The notes: generated from the sequence alone by a model not told the origin. 64,000 bases of DNA from Rhodospirillales bacterium (GCA_016214125.1 JACRPC010000018.1:1-64000); one strand, 5' to 3'. Positions 7,826 to 17,556 are shown, counted from the first letter of the stretch. Made by a program: numbers and translations.

Positions 7826-10800
7826 ATGACCGCCTTGGCGGTGCCGTCTCTCGACGATCGCTACCTTGTGGAAGGGGGCCGGGTCTATCTCACCGGCACC
7901 CAGGCCTTGGTGCGTCTTCTCCTTGAACAGGCCAGGCGCGACCAGGCCCAGGGCCTGAAAACTGGCGGGTTTGTTTCCGGCTATCGCGGCTCGCCCTTGG
8001 GCGGGCTCGACCGGGCGCTGTGGGAAGCCCAGCCCCATCTCGAGCGCCACGCCATTCGCTTCGTGCCGGCGGTGAACGAGGAGCTGGCCGCCACCGCCCT
8101 GATCGGCACCCAGCAGCTTATGAATTATCCGGGCGCCACGGTCGAGGGCGTCTTTGCCCTTTGGTACGGCAAGGGGCCGGGGCTCGATCGCGCCTCGGAC
8201 GCGCTCAAGCACGCCAATTCGCTGGGCAGCAGCCCCAAGGGCGGCGGGCTGGTGGTGGTGGGCGACGATCACGGCGCCGTTTCGTCCTCGCTCGCCCATC
8301 AGAGCGAGCCCACCATGGCAAGTTGGGGCATGCCGGTTCTCTATCCCACCGGCCCGCGCGACTACATCGAGTTGGGCCTTCTGGGTTTTGCGCTGTCGCG
8401 CTTCGCCGGCACCCTGGTCGGCTTCAAGACGGTGGCGGAGACGGTGGAATCGGCGGCCTCGTTCGCCCTTGATCCCCACCGGCCGGCCATCGTGCGGCCC
8501 GCCTTCGAGACCCCGCCCGGCGGCCTGCACAACCGCTGGCCCGATTTCCAGCTTCCCCAAGAAAAGCGCCTGTACGAGCAGCGCCTGGTGGCGGCACGCG
8601 CCTTTGCCCGCGCCAACCGCATCGACCGCATCGCCTTTCGCGCGCCCAAGCCTCGCCTGGGGCTGGTGGCGGCGGGCAAGGCCTGGCTCGATCTCATGCA
8701 GGCCTTGGACGATCTCGGCATCGACGCCGCCAAAGCCGAGGAACTGGGCCTTGCCGCCTACAAGGTGGGCATGGTCTGGCCGCTGGAGCCCGAGGGGCTG
8801 GGCGAATTCGCCCTGGGCCTCGAGGAAATCTTCGTCATCGAGGAAAAGCGGCCCTTCCTGGAAAGCCAGATCAAGGACCGCCTCTATCACCTTGAGGGCC
8901 GGCGGCCGCGCGTGGTCGGCAAGACCGACGAGACCGGCCGCGCCCTGCTTCCCGAGGTGGGCGAGCTGGCGCCGCGCATCATCGCCCTGGCGCTGTTGGC
9001 AAGGCTCGAGCGGCTGGGAATTGCCCACGGCCTTGCCCTGCCCGCGCTGCCCGCCCGCAAGATCGCAACCGGCCTGCCCATCCGCACCCCCAATTTCTGC
9101 CCCGGCTGCCCGCATTCCCTGTCGGTGCGCCGGCCCGAGGGCAGCCGCGCCTTCGCCGGCACCGGCTGCCATCTGATGGCGGCCTTCGTCGATCCCGCCA
9201 CCTCAAGCCTGATCCATATGGGCTGCGAAGGCGCCAACTGGATCGGTCAGGCCCCCTTCACCGACACCAAGCACGTCTTCCAGAATCTGGGCGACGGCAC
9301 CTATGTGCACTCGGCCAGCCTGGCGATCCGCCAGGCGCTGGCGGCCAAGGTCAACATCACCTACAAGATTCTTTACAACGACGCGGTGGCGATGACCGGC
9401 GGCCAACCCTTCGAGGCGGCGCTCACGGTGCCCAATCTTGCCCGCCAATTGCTGGGCGAGGGCGTGGCCCGCATCGCCCTGGTGAGCGACCAGCCCGACC
9501 GCCATGCGGACGCCCTGCCGGCCCGAGTGAGCCGCCACGGCCGCAACGAATTCGACGCCGTACAGCGCCAGCTTCGTGACACGCCGGGCGTGACCATTCT
9601 CATCTACGACCAGCCCTGCGCCACCGAGCGCCGCCGCCAGATCAAGCGCGGCAAGCGCGCCGCCGCCACCCGCCATATCGTGATCCATCCCGAGATCTGC
9701 GAGAATTGCGGCGACTGCGTGGTGAAATCGGGCTGCGCCGCCCTGGTCGAGCGCCCCACTCCCTTTGGCCCCAAGCGTGCCGTCGATCCGGCGGCTTGCA
9801 GCCAATCCTATGCCTGCCTGGAAGGTTTCTGCCCGGCTCTGGTGAGCGTCGAGGGCACGCCCAAAAAACCCGCCGCCCGGCCCCTACCCGCCGACGCGTC
9901 GCTGCCGATGCCCGAGATTCCCGCCTTGCCGGCCGGCCGGCCCTGGCGGCTCTTGGTCGCCGGAATCGGCGGCACCGGCGTGGTGACGAGCGGCCAGATT
10001 CTCGGCATGGCCGCCCATCTCGACGGCCGCGCCGTCTCGGTGCTCTCCTTCACCGGTCTGGCGCAGAAGGGCGGCGGCGTGCTGGCGCATCTGCAATTCG
10101 CCCGGGGCGACGACGATCTGGCAGCACCCCGGATCGGCGAGGCCGCCGCCGACGCCCTGGTGGCCGGCGATCTGGTGATGGCGGCCTCCGAGCCCTGCCT
10201 GTCGCGCCTTCATCCGCAAACCCGCGCCGTGGTCGATCCGCTCTTGGTGCCGACCGGCGCCATGGTGCGCGATCCCCGCAACCCGCCCGATGCCAACCCG
10301 ATGCGCCGCGCCCTGGCCGAAGCGGTGGGCGCCGACCATTTGACCGTCCTGCCCGCCGCCGAACTGGCCCATGCGCTGGCGGGCGATTCCCAGGCCGCCA
10401 ATCTGCTGCTCGTGGGCCATGCCTGGCAATCGGGCCTCATTCCGCTTGGCCTCGACGCGCTCCTGCGGGCGATCGAATTGAACGGCGTTGCCATCGCCGC
10501 CAACCGCGCCGCCTTCGCATGGGGGCGCCATCTGGCGCATCGGCCGGAGCGCATCGCCGCGATCCTGCCCCAAGCCCTGCCCGAGGATTTCCCGGCGCTC
10601 CTGGCCCGCCACACCCAGGCGCTCGCCGCCTATCAGGATCGAGCCCTGGCCGAACGCCATCGCCGCGTCGCCGAACGGGCCCAGCGGGCGTTGGAGCCCT
10701 TGGGCGCCGAGGGCCTGGCCCTGGCCACCACCATCGCCCGAGCCCATTATCGGCTGCTCGCCTACAAGGACGAGTACGAGGTGGCGCGGCTGCTCACCCA

Positions 10801-11221
10801 CCCGGTTTTCCATGCGGCGCTCGATGCCCGCTTCGAGCCGGGCTGGCGGATGCGCGTCCATCTCGCTCCGCCCTTCCTGGGCTTGAAGAAGCGCGAGTTC
10901 GGCCCCTGGATCGGGGCGTTTCTAAAAATCCTGGCGGCGCTGAAAGGCCTGCGCGGACGCGCCTTCGATCCGTTCGCCCTTGAGGCCGAGCGCCAGGACG
11001 AGCGCCTGGCCATCAGCGCCTACGAAGCGCGGATCGAACGCCTGCTGGCCGGAATCGGCCCCGACCGGCTGGCACCGGCGGTCAAGGTCGCCGCCTTGCC
11101 TTTGGCGGTGCGGGGCTTCGGTCCGGTGCGGGCCAGGGATCGACAGGAAACGGAAAAAATTTTGGCGGCCCTCGAAGCGGAATTCTGCAATACTACGCCG
11201 CACGCCCAGGCGGCGCAGTAA
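7826..11221 (+). CDS. Indolepyruvate:ferredoxin oxidoreductase, fused IorA-IorB type
   Basis: 1131-aa thiamine-diphosphate enzyme that oxidatively decarboxylates aryl-pyruvates to aryl-acetyl-CoA with reduction of ferredoxin. In order: pyrimidine-binding domain (GGFVSGYRGSPLGGLD, EELAATALIGTQQLMN), ThDP domain (FCPGCPHSLSVR, TGCHLMAAFVD, LYNDAVAMTGGQP), an Fe-S segment with CENCGDCVVKSGC and further Cys in ACSQSYACLEGFCPA, then the IorB-like gamma domain (LLVAGIGGTGVVTSGQILG, FTGLAQKGGGVLAHLQF) and a C-terminal extension. The large fused form is normal for proteobacteria. Start has GGGAGGATAAGGGG before ATG. It lies 48 bp upstream of the TrpB2-type gene. Aryl substrate is by family analogy; other 2-oxo acids are possible. 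Confidence 0.88.
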   Translation: MTALAVPSLDDRYLVEGGRVYLTGTQALVRLLLEQARRDQAQGLKTGGFVSGYRGSPLGGLDRALWEAQPHLERHAIRFVPAVNEELAATALIGTQQLMNYPGATVEGVFALWYGKGPGLDRASDALKHANSLGSSPKGGGLVVVGDDHGAVSSSLAHQSEPTMASWGMPVLYPTGPRDYIELGLLGFALSRFAGTLVGFKTVAETVESAASFALDPHRPAIVRPAFETPPGGLHNRWPDFQLPQEKRLYEQRLVAARAFARANRIDRIAFRAPKPRLGLVAAGKAWLDLMQALDDLGIDAAKAEELGLAAYKVGMVWPLEPEGLGEFALGLEEIFVIEEKRPFLESQIKDRLYHLEGRRPRVVGKTDETGRALLPEVGELAPRIIALALLARLERLGIAHGLALPALPARKIATGLPIRTPNFCPGCPHSLSVRRPEGSRAFAGTGCHLMAAFVDPATSSLIHMGCEGANWIGQAPFTDTKHVFQNLGDGTYVHSASLAIRQALAAKVNITYKILYNDAVAMTGGQPFEAALTVPNLARQLLGEGVARIALVSDQPDRHADALPARVSRHGRNEFDAVQRQLRDTPGVTILIYDQPCATERRRQIKRGKRAAATRHIVIHPEICENCGDCVVKSGCAALVERPTPFGPKRAVDPAACSQSYACLEGFCPALVSVEGTPKKPAARPLPADASLPMPEIPALPAGRPWRLLVAGIGGTGVVTSGQILGMAAHLDGRAVSVLSFTGLAQKGGGVLAHLQFARGDDDLAAPRIGEAAADALVAGDLVMAASEPCLSRLHPQTRAVVDPLLVPTGAMVRDPRNPPDANPMRRALAEAVGADHLTVLPAAELAHALAGDSQAANLLLVGHAWQSGLIPLGLDALLRAIELNGVAIAANRAAFAWGRHLAHRPERIAAILPQALPEDFPALLARHTQALAAYQDRALAERHRRVAERAQRALEPLGAEGLALATTIARAHYRLLAYKDEYEVARLLTHPVFHAALDARFEPGWRMRVHLAPPFLGLKKREFGPWIGAFLKILAALKGLRGRAFDPFALEAERQDERLAISAYEARIERLLAGIGPDRLAPAVKVAALPLAVRGFGPVRARDRQETEKILAALEAEFCNTTPHAQAAQ

Positions 11222-11269
11222 GAGGTGCGTACGCCGTAACTTGGGATCAACGTCCAGGGAGACCGAAAC

Positions 11270-12634
11270 ATGGATACCGTGAAGTACCTTCTCGACGAGA
11301 GCCGGATTCCGAAGAACTGGTACAACATCGCCGCCGATCTGCCCAAGCCGCCGCCGCCGGTGTTGCATCCGGGCACCGGCCAGCCGGTCGGCCCGGCCGA
11401 TCTCGAGCCCTTGTTCCCGATGGAGCTGATCCTTCAGGAAGTCTCGGCCGAGCGCGAAATTCAGATCCCCGAGCCGGTGCGCGAAATCTACAAGCAATGG
11501 CGCCCGTCGCCGCTTCATCGCGCGCGCCGCCTCGAGAAGGCTTTGGGCACCACCGCCAAGATCTATTACAAATACGAGGGCGTGAGCCCGGCGGGCAGCC
11601 ACAAGCCCAACACCTCGATTCCGCAGGCCTTCTACAACAAGGCGGCCGGCGTGAAGAAGCTCACCACCGAGACCGGCGCCGGCCAGTGGGGCTCGTCGCT
11701 GGCCTTTGCCGGCGCGGTCTTCGGCCTGCCGGTCGATGTCTACATGGTGAAGATCAGCTACCAGCAGAAGCCCTACCGCCGGGCGCTGATGGAAACCTAC
11801 GGCGCGCGCTGCGTCGCCTCGCCCAGCGAGGAGACTAACGCCGGCCGCACCATCTTGAAGGCCAATCCGAATTCGACCGGCTCGCTCGGCATCGCCATTT
11901 CGGAAGCCGTCGAGATGGCCGCCCAGGACCCCAACACCAAATACGCGCTGGGCAGCGTGCTTAACCATGTGCTGATGCACCAGTCGGTGATCGGCCTGGA
12001 AGCGATCGCCCAGATGGAAATGGCGGGCGACGACCCCGACATCGTCATCGGCTGCGCCGGCGGCGGATCGAACTTTGCCGGCATCGCCTTCCCCTTCCTC
12101 GGCCAGAACTTCCGCGGCGGCAAGAAGCGCCAGATCGTCGCCGTCGAACCGGCCGCCTGCCCGACCATGACGCGCGGCAAGTACGCCTACGATTTCGGCG
12201 ATACCGGCCATCTCACGCCGCTGGTCAAGATGCACACGCTGGGCTCGACCTTCATGCCGGCCGGCATCCATGCCGGCGGGCTGCGCTATCACGGCATGGC
12301 GCCGATGGTGAGCCACCTGCTCGAACTGGGGGCCATCAGCCCCGAGGCTTATAACCAGACCGAGTGCTTCGAGGCCGCCGTCACCTTCGCCCGCGCCGAG
12401 GGCATCGTGCCGGCGCCGGAAAGCTCGCACGCCATCAAGAGCGCGGTGGCGCATGCGCTCAAGGCCAAGGCCGAGGGCAAGTCGCCCACCATCTTGTTCT
12501 GCCTGTCGGGTCACGGCCATTTCGACATGGCCGCCTACACCGACTATTTCGCGGGCAAGCTGGTCGACGCGCCCTACGACCAGAAGGCGCTGGACAAGGC
12601 GCTTTCCGAATTGCCGAAGGTGGCCGCCGAATAA
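11270..12634 (+). CDS. TrpB2-type pyridoxal-phosphate enzyme (tryptophan synthase beta-like)
   Basis: 454-aa TrpB-like enzyme of the longer TrpB2 class. It has the N-terminal extension typical of that class, the PLP lysine K112 in SPAGSHKPNTS, and the phosphate-binding loop GCAGGGSNFAG. Conserved TETGAGQWGSS and ESSHAIKSA segments are intact. TrpB2 proteins make tryptophan from indole and serine and usually lack the interface for TrpA; no trpA is nearby. The tight linkage to iorAB suggests a shared role in indole/aryl-pyruvate metabolism, for example indole salvage, rather than the main trp pathway; this is inference. A strong terminator follows 25 bp after the stop. Confidence 0.88.
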   Translation: MDTVKYLLDESRIPKNWYNIAADLPKPPPPVLHPGTGQPVGPADLEPLFPMELILQEVSAEREIQIPEPVREIYKQWRPSPLHRARRLEKALGTTAKIYYKYEGVSPAGSHKPNTSIPQAFYNKAAGVKKLTTETGAGQWGSSLAFAGAVFGLPVDVYMVKISYQQKPYRRALMETYGARCVASPSEETNAGRTILKANPNSTGSLGIAISEAVEMAAQDPNTKYALGSVLNHVLMHQSVIGLEAIAQMEMAGDDPDIVIGCAGGGSNFAGIAFPFLGQNFRGGKKRQIVAVEPAACPTMTRGKYAYDFGDTGHLTPLVKMHTLGSTFMPAGIHAGGLRYHGMAPMVSHLLELGAISPEAYNQTECFEAAVTFARAEGIVPAPESSHAIKSAVAHALKAKAEGKSPTILFCLSGHGHFDMAAYTDYFAGKLVDAPYDQKALDKALSELPKVAAE

Positions 12635-12659
12635 AGGGCGGCTTCGGATCGCGGATAAG

Positions 12660-12685
12660 AAACGGGGGCCCCACGGCCCCCGTTT
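12660..12685. terminator. Bidirectional hairpin terminator
   Basis: AAACGGGGGCC (12660-12670), loop CCAC, GGCCCCCGTTT (12675-12685) form a perfect 11-bp stem with a 4-nt loop. The rightward exit is TTTCGATT and the leftward exit TTTCTTATCC. It sits between the convergent ends of the TrpB2 gene and the hemerythrin-fusion gene, so it can serve both. Confidence 0.85.
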
Positions 12686-12689
12686 CGAT

Positions 12690-15308
12690 TCAAAACACGC
12701 CCTTGTCGTTCAAGAACGGCGCGTAGCGGCGGTCTTCGGAGAGGATGTGGCTGGTGATCCAATCCTGGAGAATCGCCAGCACCTCGCGGTCGGCCTTGAA
12801 GTCGTTGGCGGCTAGGCGCAGGCCGATATCCTTCACCTGCTCGATCAGCTTTTGGTGCTTGTGCTGGTGGCCGTCGATCTCGGTGTAGCCATAGCGGGTC
12901 AGGAGCTGCTCCTCGGCCTCGAAATGATAGTGGGTGTAATCGAGCAGCAGACGCAGCGTCTCGCGGATCGATTGGGGGTCCTTGCCGGTTTGCACCGCCT
13001 CCAGCACCTGGTTGGTGATGTCGAACAGCTTCTGGTGATGGCCGTCGATCTTTTGGATGTTGACGCTGTATTCGGCCCGCCAGACCAGGGCGTTCTCGAC
13101 CTGGGTGCCGCTGCGCGCCACGGCGCGCAGCCGCTTCTCGAAGGTCTCGAACAGCTTCCAGCGCACGATGGGAATGTCGCGCAGAAGCGCGCCCGGCACG
13201 AAATCGACCTCGGTCACCTCGACCGCCTCGACATGGAACAGGCTGGGGGTGTCGAAGACCGCCACGTCCTCGCCGAAGAAATCGCCTGGCGCCAGCACGT
13301 CGATGACGTCGCCGCCCAGCATGCGCCGCACCTTGCCCGAGCGCACCAGGGCCAGTTCGCCCGTCTCGCGCGGATCGATGGTCTGGCCCGCCTTGTAGGC
13401 CAGCGGGCGCAACTTGGTGGCGATGCGGTTCAAGGTGGTGTTGGACAGCCCTTCGCCGAACAGCCAGGTGCGCCTAAGGAATTGGCGGCTTTCCTGCAGG
13501 CGCGAGATGTCGTCGAAGACGTTGTTGACGCGCACGAATTCGTTGTAGAGATCGCAAGGCAGCCGAAGGGCCTGGACGAAATTGAGCGCCCGGTAGGTGA
13601 CTTGCGAGGGCGCGCGGTAGAGGGCCACCATCTCGCCCAGCATGGCGCCGGCCGAGAGCACGTTGCGGATGCCGGTTTCGGTGTTGAGGCTTTCCACCGA
13701 GCCGGTGAGCAGCAGATAGACCTCGTCGGGAATCGCGCCTTCCTTGATCAGGATGGTCTCGGGATTGAACGACACCGTGCGGTTGTTGAGCAGCACGCGA
13801 AGCTGATGGCCGGGCACCTTGGGAAAATAGGCGGAAAGGAACTCATAGGCGTTGCGCCAGACGAAATCCTGGCGGCCGGGGATCAGCACGTCGACGGTGC
13901 CGAAGGGAGCGCCGGAGCCGATGGCGCGCTCGGCCTCGGTGAGCGGGCGGGCGATGTGGGAAAGGATGATCTTGCCCGAGCGGTCGTTCTTGAAATCCTG
14001 GGCGGCGCCGTGGATGAGGCCGCCGCCGATATCGACCTTCTTCACGTCGGCGGTGACGGCGTAATCGGCGGCAACCGCGTCGTACCATTCCTGGCTTAGG
14101 CCGGGCGCCTGGGCGTCGGCGGTAATCATGCCCTTCAAGACGTCGAGCGAGACGATGTCGGCCAGGTGGGCGTAGGTGCGCCAGCCACCCTCCCACAGGG
14201 CGCGGAAGAGGAAGATGCTGGTCTCCACCGGATGGGGCGAATAGATCGGCTTCACCCCCAGCCCGTCGATGTCGTTCCACTGGTCGAAGACCAGATCGCG
14301 GACGTCAAAATAATGGGCGAAGTCGTCTTCCTCGATGTCGAGCAGCGTCGCCAGCTTCTTGGCCACCGCGGCGCGCACCAGGGGTGTGGCGTAATATCTG
14401 GTGCGCTGGTCGGAGCGCATGAGCGAGGTCAGCCCGGCGAAATGGTCGTCGTGGGAATGGGTGTGGAAGATGCCGTCGATCTCGTTGATGCCGATGCCCA
14501 TCGCCTGCAGGCTGACATGGATGTTGGGGCCGGCGTCAATCAGGAAGATCTTGCCCTGGTACATCAGGATGCTGCCCATGCTGGGGCGGTTGATGTCCCA
14601 GCCGTCGCCGTCGCCGGTGTGCAGGACTGCGAAATACTCGCGCTTGACCTGGTGATTGCCCAAAGGATAGGGGGAATCGTAATTTTCGTGAGCGGCCAGA
14701 TTGAGATCGACGAGCGCGGTTTCGCCCTCGTAGGAAAACTCGAACCGGTTAAGCGCCAGGCGCCGGATGGCGACGCCGCCCGGCAACACCGCCGGCTCGG
14801 ATTCGATGAACTGGGTGTCGAGCAGCTCGCGCGGATGGCGGATGGCGCCGAAGGCGAATTTGAGCTTGAGCCGCATCATCGCCTTGGCCTTGGCCGGATC
14901 GATGCCGGCGTCGACCATCTCCTCTTCCGAGATCAGGCCGTAATTGCCGCGATAGATGTATTGCAACTGGGCGTTCACCTGGTCGCGCGCCCCGATCAGA
15001 AGCGGCTTGGCGCCGGTGTTGCAGGGATGGCCGGGCAGAATCATGCCCTGGCGGTAAAGCATCTGCAGGACCGGGAATTCGGCCAGATTGCAGAAGCTGC
15101 CGTTCTGCAGCATCACGTCGGAGAGCAAGATGGCGTTGGGGCCGGTTTCGTGGCCGACGCCATTGGTTTCGGTGGGCAGGATCAGGCCGCGCTTCATCAG
15201 ATGCTTGACGCTGTCGGCCGGACAGCCGCACAGCACGGAGAGGCCGGTGTCCGGTACCTCGATCCACCAGATGCCGGTGGCAACCTTGAGTTTGCGAAGC
15301 TTGCTCAT
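12690..15308 (-). CDS. Metallo-beta-lactamase / double cNMP-binding / hemerythrin fusion protein
   Basis: 872-aa multidomain protein. Residues ~1-200 are an unrecognised N-terminal region (Cys at 27 and 29). A metallo-beta-lactamase-fold domain (~220-480) has the metal motif HSHDDH at 284-289 and IYSPHPVE near 355. Two cyclic-nucleotide-binding-like domains follow (~500-600: ILIKEGAIPDEVYLLLTGSV; ~615-735: ELALVRSGKV, APGDFFGEDVAVF). A bacteriohemerythrin-like domain (~740-865) retains the probable di-iron ligands H758, H795, E799, H814, H818, H854 and D859. No transmembrane segment or signal is obvious, so it is likely cytosolic. A plausible role is an O2/NO-responsive hydrolase or sensor gated by nucleotide. 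It lies downstream of ecm with a 127-bp gap. Confidence 0.85.
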   Translation of the reverse strand: MSKLRKLKVATGIWWIEVPDTGLSVLCGCPADSVKHLMKRGLILPTETNGVGHETGPNAILLSDVMLQNGSFCNLAEFPVLQMLYRQGMILPGHPCNTGAKPLLIGARDQVNAQLQYIYRGNYGLISEEEMVDAGIDPAKAKAMMRLKLKFAFGAIRHPRELLDTQFIESEPAVLPGGVAIRRLALNRFEFSYEGETALVDLNLAAHENYDSPYPLGNHQVKREYFAVLHTGDGDGWDINRPSMGSILMYQGKIFLIDAGPNIHVSLQAMGIGINEIDGIFHTHSHDDHFAGLTSLMRSDQRTRYYATPLVRAAVAKKLATLLDIEEDDFAHYFDVRDLVFDQWNDIDGLGVKPIYSPHPVETSIFLFRALWEGGWRTYAHLADIVSLDVLKGMITADAQAPGLSQEWYDAVAADYAVTADVKKVDIGGGLIHGAAQDFKNDRSGKIILSHIARPLTEAERAIGSGAPFGTVDVLIPGRQDFVWRNAYEFLSAYFPKVPGHQLRVLLNNRTVSFNPETILIKEGAIPDEVYLLLTGSVESLNTETGIRNVLSAGAMLGEMVALYRAPSQVTYRALNFVQALRLPCDLYNEFVRVNNVFDDISRLQESRQFLRRTWLFGEGLSNTTLNRIATKLRPLAYKAGQTIDPRETGELALVRSGKVRRMLGGDVIDVLAPGDFFGEDVAVFDTPSLFHVEAVEVTEVDFVPGALLRDIPIVRWKLFETFEKRLRAVARSGTQVENALVWRAEYSVNIQKIDGHHQKLFDITNQVLEAVQTGKDPQSIRETLRLLLDYTHYHFEAEEQLLTRYGYTEIDGHQHKHQKLIEQVKDIGLRLAANDFKADREVLAILQDWITSHILSEDRRYAPFLNDKGVF

Positions 15309-15435
15309 GCGACGACGCGGACAATTCCTAAGTCCCGAGCAAGGTTATCACGCTCACTGGAGCGGGAACAATCGAAAGCGACTAATAATCCCCCTGCTCC
15401 ACGATTGTTGGAAAATGAAAGAATTGGCATTCACC

Positions 15436-17403
15436 TCATCGGGATGTATCGAGCAAATCCACAATCTCGGCCAGAATGGCGGTGAGGTCGTAATCCTTGG
15501 GGGTGAAGATGCGGGCCACGCCTTGGGCCTGCAAGCGGGCGGCGTCGGCGGGCGGGATGATGCCGCCCGCCACCACCTTGGTTTCCGACAGGCCGGCGGC
15601 CTTGAGGCCGTCGAGCACCTGGCCGATCAAGGGCATGTGCGAGCCGGAAAGGATCGACAGCCCCACCAGATGCACATGCTCCTCGAGCGCGGCGGCGACG
15701 ATGCGCTCGGGCGTTTGGCGGATGCCCTCATAGACCACCTCGATGCCGGCGTCGCGGGCCCGCACGGCGATCTGCTCGGCGCCGTTCGAATGCCCATCCA
15801 ACCCCGGCTTGGCGATCAGCATCTTCAACCGCCGGCCCTGGCGCTTGGCCAGCGCCTCGACCTTGGCCCGAAGCGCCGTCATCGATTCGCTGGCCGCGCC
15901 GCCTGCCGCCGCCGCGATGCCGGTGGGGGCACGGAACTCGCCGAACACCTGGCGCAGCGTTTGGCCCCATTCGCCGGTGGTGACGCCGGCATGGGCGCAG
16001 ACGATCGAGGGTTCCATGATGTTGGTGCCCTCCTTGGCGGCGCGCGCCAAAGCTTCGAGCGCCTTGCCGACCGCCTGGGCGTCGCGGCCGTCGCGCCAAG
16101 CGCGAAGCCGGGCGATCTGCTCCGCCTCGGCCTGGGGATCGACGGTTTGGATGGCGCCGCCGGCTTGGGTGAGCGGGCAGGGCTCGGTTTCGGTGAAGCG
16201 GTTGACGCCCACCACGACGCGCTCGCCCGATTCGATCGCCGCCAGCCGAGCGGCGTTCGATTCGACCAGGCGGCGTTTCATATAGCCTTCTTCCACCGCC
16301 TTGACGGCGCCGCCCATCTTGGCGATCGCCGCCAGTTCCGCTTGGGCCTGGGCGATCAGCGCCTCGACCTTGGCCGCCACCACCGGCGCGCCCGCAAAGA
16401 GATCGCCATATTCCAAGAGGTCGGTTTCGTAGGCGACGATCTGCTGCAGGCGCAGCGACCATTGCTGATCCCAGGGCCGGGGCAGGCCCAGGGCCTCGTT
16501 CCAGGCGGGAAGCTGGACGGCGCGGGCCCGCGCGTCCTTGGACAGCACCACCGCCATCATTTCCAAGAGAATGCGATAGACGTTGTTCTCGGGCTGGCTT
16601 TCGGTGAGTCCCAGCGAATTCACCTGCACGCCGTAGCGGAAACGCCGAAGCGCCGGATCGGTGATGCCGTAGCGCTCCTTGAGCAAGCTGTCCCACATCT
16701 CGGTGAAGGCGCGCATCTTGCAAAGCTCGGTGACGAAGCGGATGCCGGCGTTGACGAAGAAGCTGATCCGCCCGGCGACTTTGGGAAATTCGGCCGGTGC
16801 AATCTGGCCCGACGCCTGCAAGTGATCGAGCACCGCCAGCGCGGTGGCCAGCGCATAGGCCAGTTCCTGCTCGGGCGTCGCGCCGGCCTCCTGCAAATGG
16901 TAGGAGCAGACATTGATCGGATTCCATTTTGGAATCGCGCTGGCCGTGAAGGCGATAACATCGGAGGTGAGCCGCAGCGAGGGCCCAGGCGGGAAGATAT
17001 GGGTGCCGCGCGACAGATATTCCTTGATGACGTCGTTCTGGGTGGTGCCGTTCAAGGCTTTGCGCGGGGCACCTTGGCGCTCGGCGGTCGCCACATAGAG
17101 CGCCAAGAGCCAGGCCGCCGGGGCGTTGATGGTCATCGAGGTGTTCATTTGTGCGAGCGGGATGCCCTGGAACAGCGCCTCCATGTCGCCCAGATGGCCG
17201 ATCGGCACGCCGACCTTGCCCACCTCGCCCTTCGCCAGCGGATGGTCGGCATCCAAGGCGGTTTGGGTGGGCAGATCGAAGGCCACCGACAAACCGGTCT
17301 GACCCTTGGCGAGATTGCTCCGGTAAAGCTTGTTGCTTTCCAAAGCCGAGGAATGGCCGGAATAGGTGCGGATCAGCCAGGGCGCGTCGCGTTCAGGGGC
17401 CAT
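15436..17403 (-). CDS. ecm: Ethylmalonyl-CoA mutase (coenzyme B12-dependent)
   Basis: 655-aa acyl-CoA mutase. The large TIM-barrel domain opens WLIRTYSGHSSALESNKLY (the Ecm/MeaA branch rather than methylmalonyl-CoA mutase) with FDLPTQTALDADHPLAKGEVGKVGV. The C-terminal cobalamin domain carries the axial histidine H538 in GLDGHSNGAEQ (DxHxxG motif). It converts ethylmalonyl-CoA to methylsuccinyl-CoA in the ethylmalonyl-CoA pathway for acetyl-CoA assimilation. It is divergent from ccr-mcd, encoding the steps before and after it, which supports the assignment over methylmalonyl-CoA mutase. Confidence 0.92.
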   Translation of the reverse strand: MAPERDAPWLIRTYSGHSSALESNKLYRSNLAKGQTGLSVAFDLPTQTALDADHPLAKGEVGKVGVPIGHLGDMEALFQGIPLAQMNTSMTINAPAAWLLALYVATAERQGAPRKALNGTTQNDVIKEYLSRGTHIFPPGPSLRLTSDVIAFTASAIPKWNPINVCSYHLQEAGATPEQELAYALATALAVLDHLQASGQIAPAEFPKVAGRISFFVNAGIRFVTELCKMRAFTEMWDSLLKERYGITDPALRRFRYGVQVNSLGLTESQPENNVYRILLEMMAVVLSKDARARAVQLPAWNEALGLPRPWDQQWSLRLQQIVAYETDLLEYGDLFAGAPVVAAKVEALIAQAQAELAAIAKMGGAVKAVEEGYMKRRLVESNAARLAAIESGERVVVGVNRFTETEPCPLTQAGGAIQTVDPQAEAEQIARLRAWRDGRDAQAVGKALEALARAAKEGTNIMEPSIVCAHAGVTTGEWGQTLRQVFGEFRAPTGIAAAAGGAASESMTALRAKVEALAKRQGRRLKMLIAKPGLDGHSNGAEQIAVRARDAGIEVVYEGIRQTPERIVAAALEEHVHLVGLSILSGSHMPLIGQVLDGLKAAGLSETKVVAGGIIPPADAARLQAQGVARIFTPKDYDLTAILAEIVDLLDTSR

Positions 17404-17472
17404 GATTTTTGACCGTTTGAAATAAAATTACCCACAATCTTCGTGGCGTGAAAGATTCTAGCATTTTGTGCA

Positions 17473-17501
17473 TTGCGAAGAAAAGCGAGAATCGTTACAC
17501 A
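17473..17501 (+). promoter_or_regulatory. Tentative ccr promoter in the ecm/ccr divergent gap
   Basis: TTGCGA (17473-17478), 17 bp, TACACA (17496-17501). The match is weak. The surrounding 153-bp gap is AT-rich compared with its flanks and must carry the control elements for both divergent pathway genes. Confidence 0.25.
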
Positions 17502-17556
17502 TTACGGCGATGCGGTATGGGGTGTGCACCGCAATGTGGAAACCAGGAGATCGGCG

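Noticed and set aside
15367-15409. AACAATCG/CGATTGTT inverted repeat between ecm and the hemerythrin-fusion gene
   Set aside because: The 8-bp arms are 27 nt apart, there is no U-tract and no clear promoter is associated; chance cannot be excluded, so it is not listed as a site.
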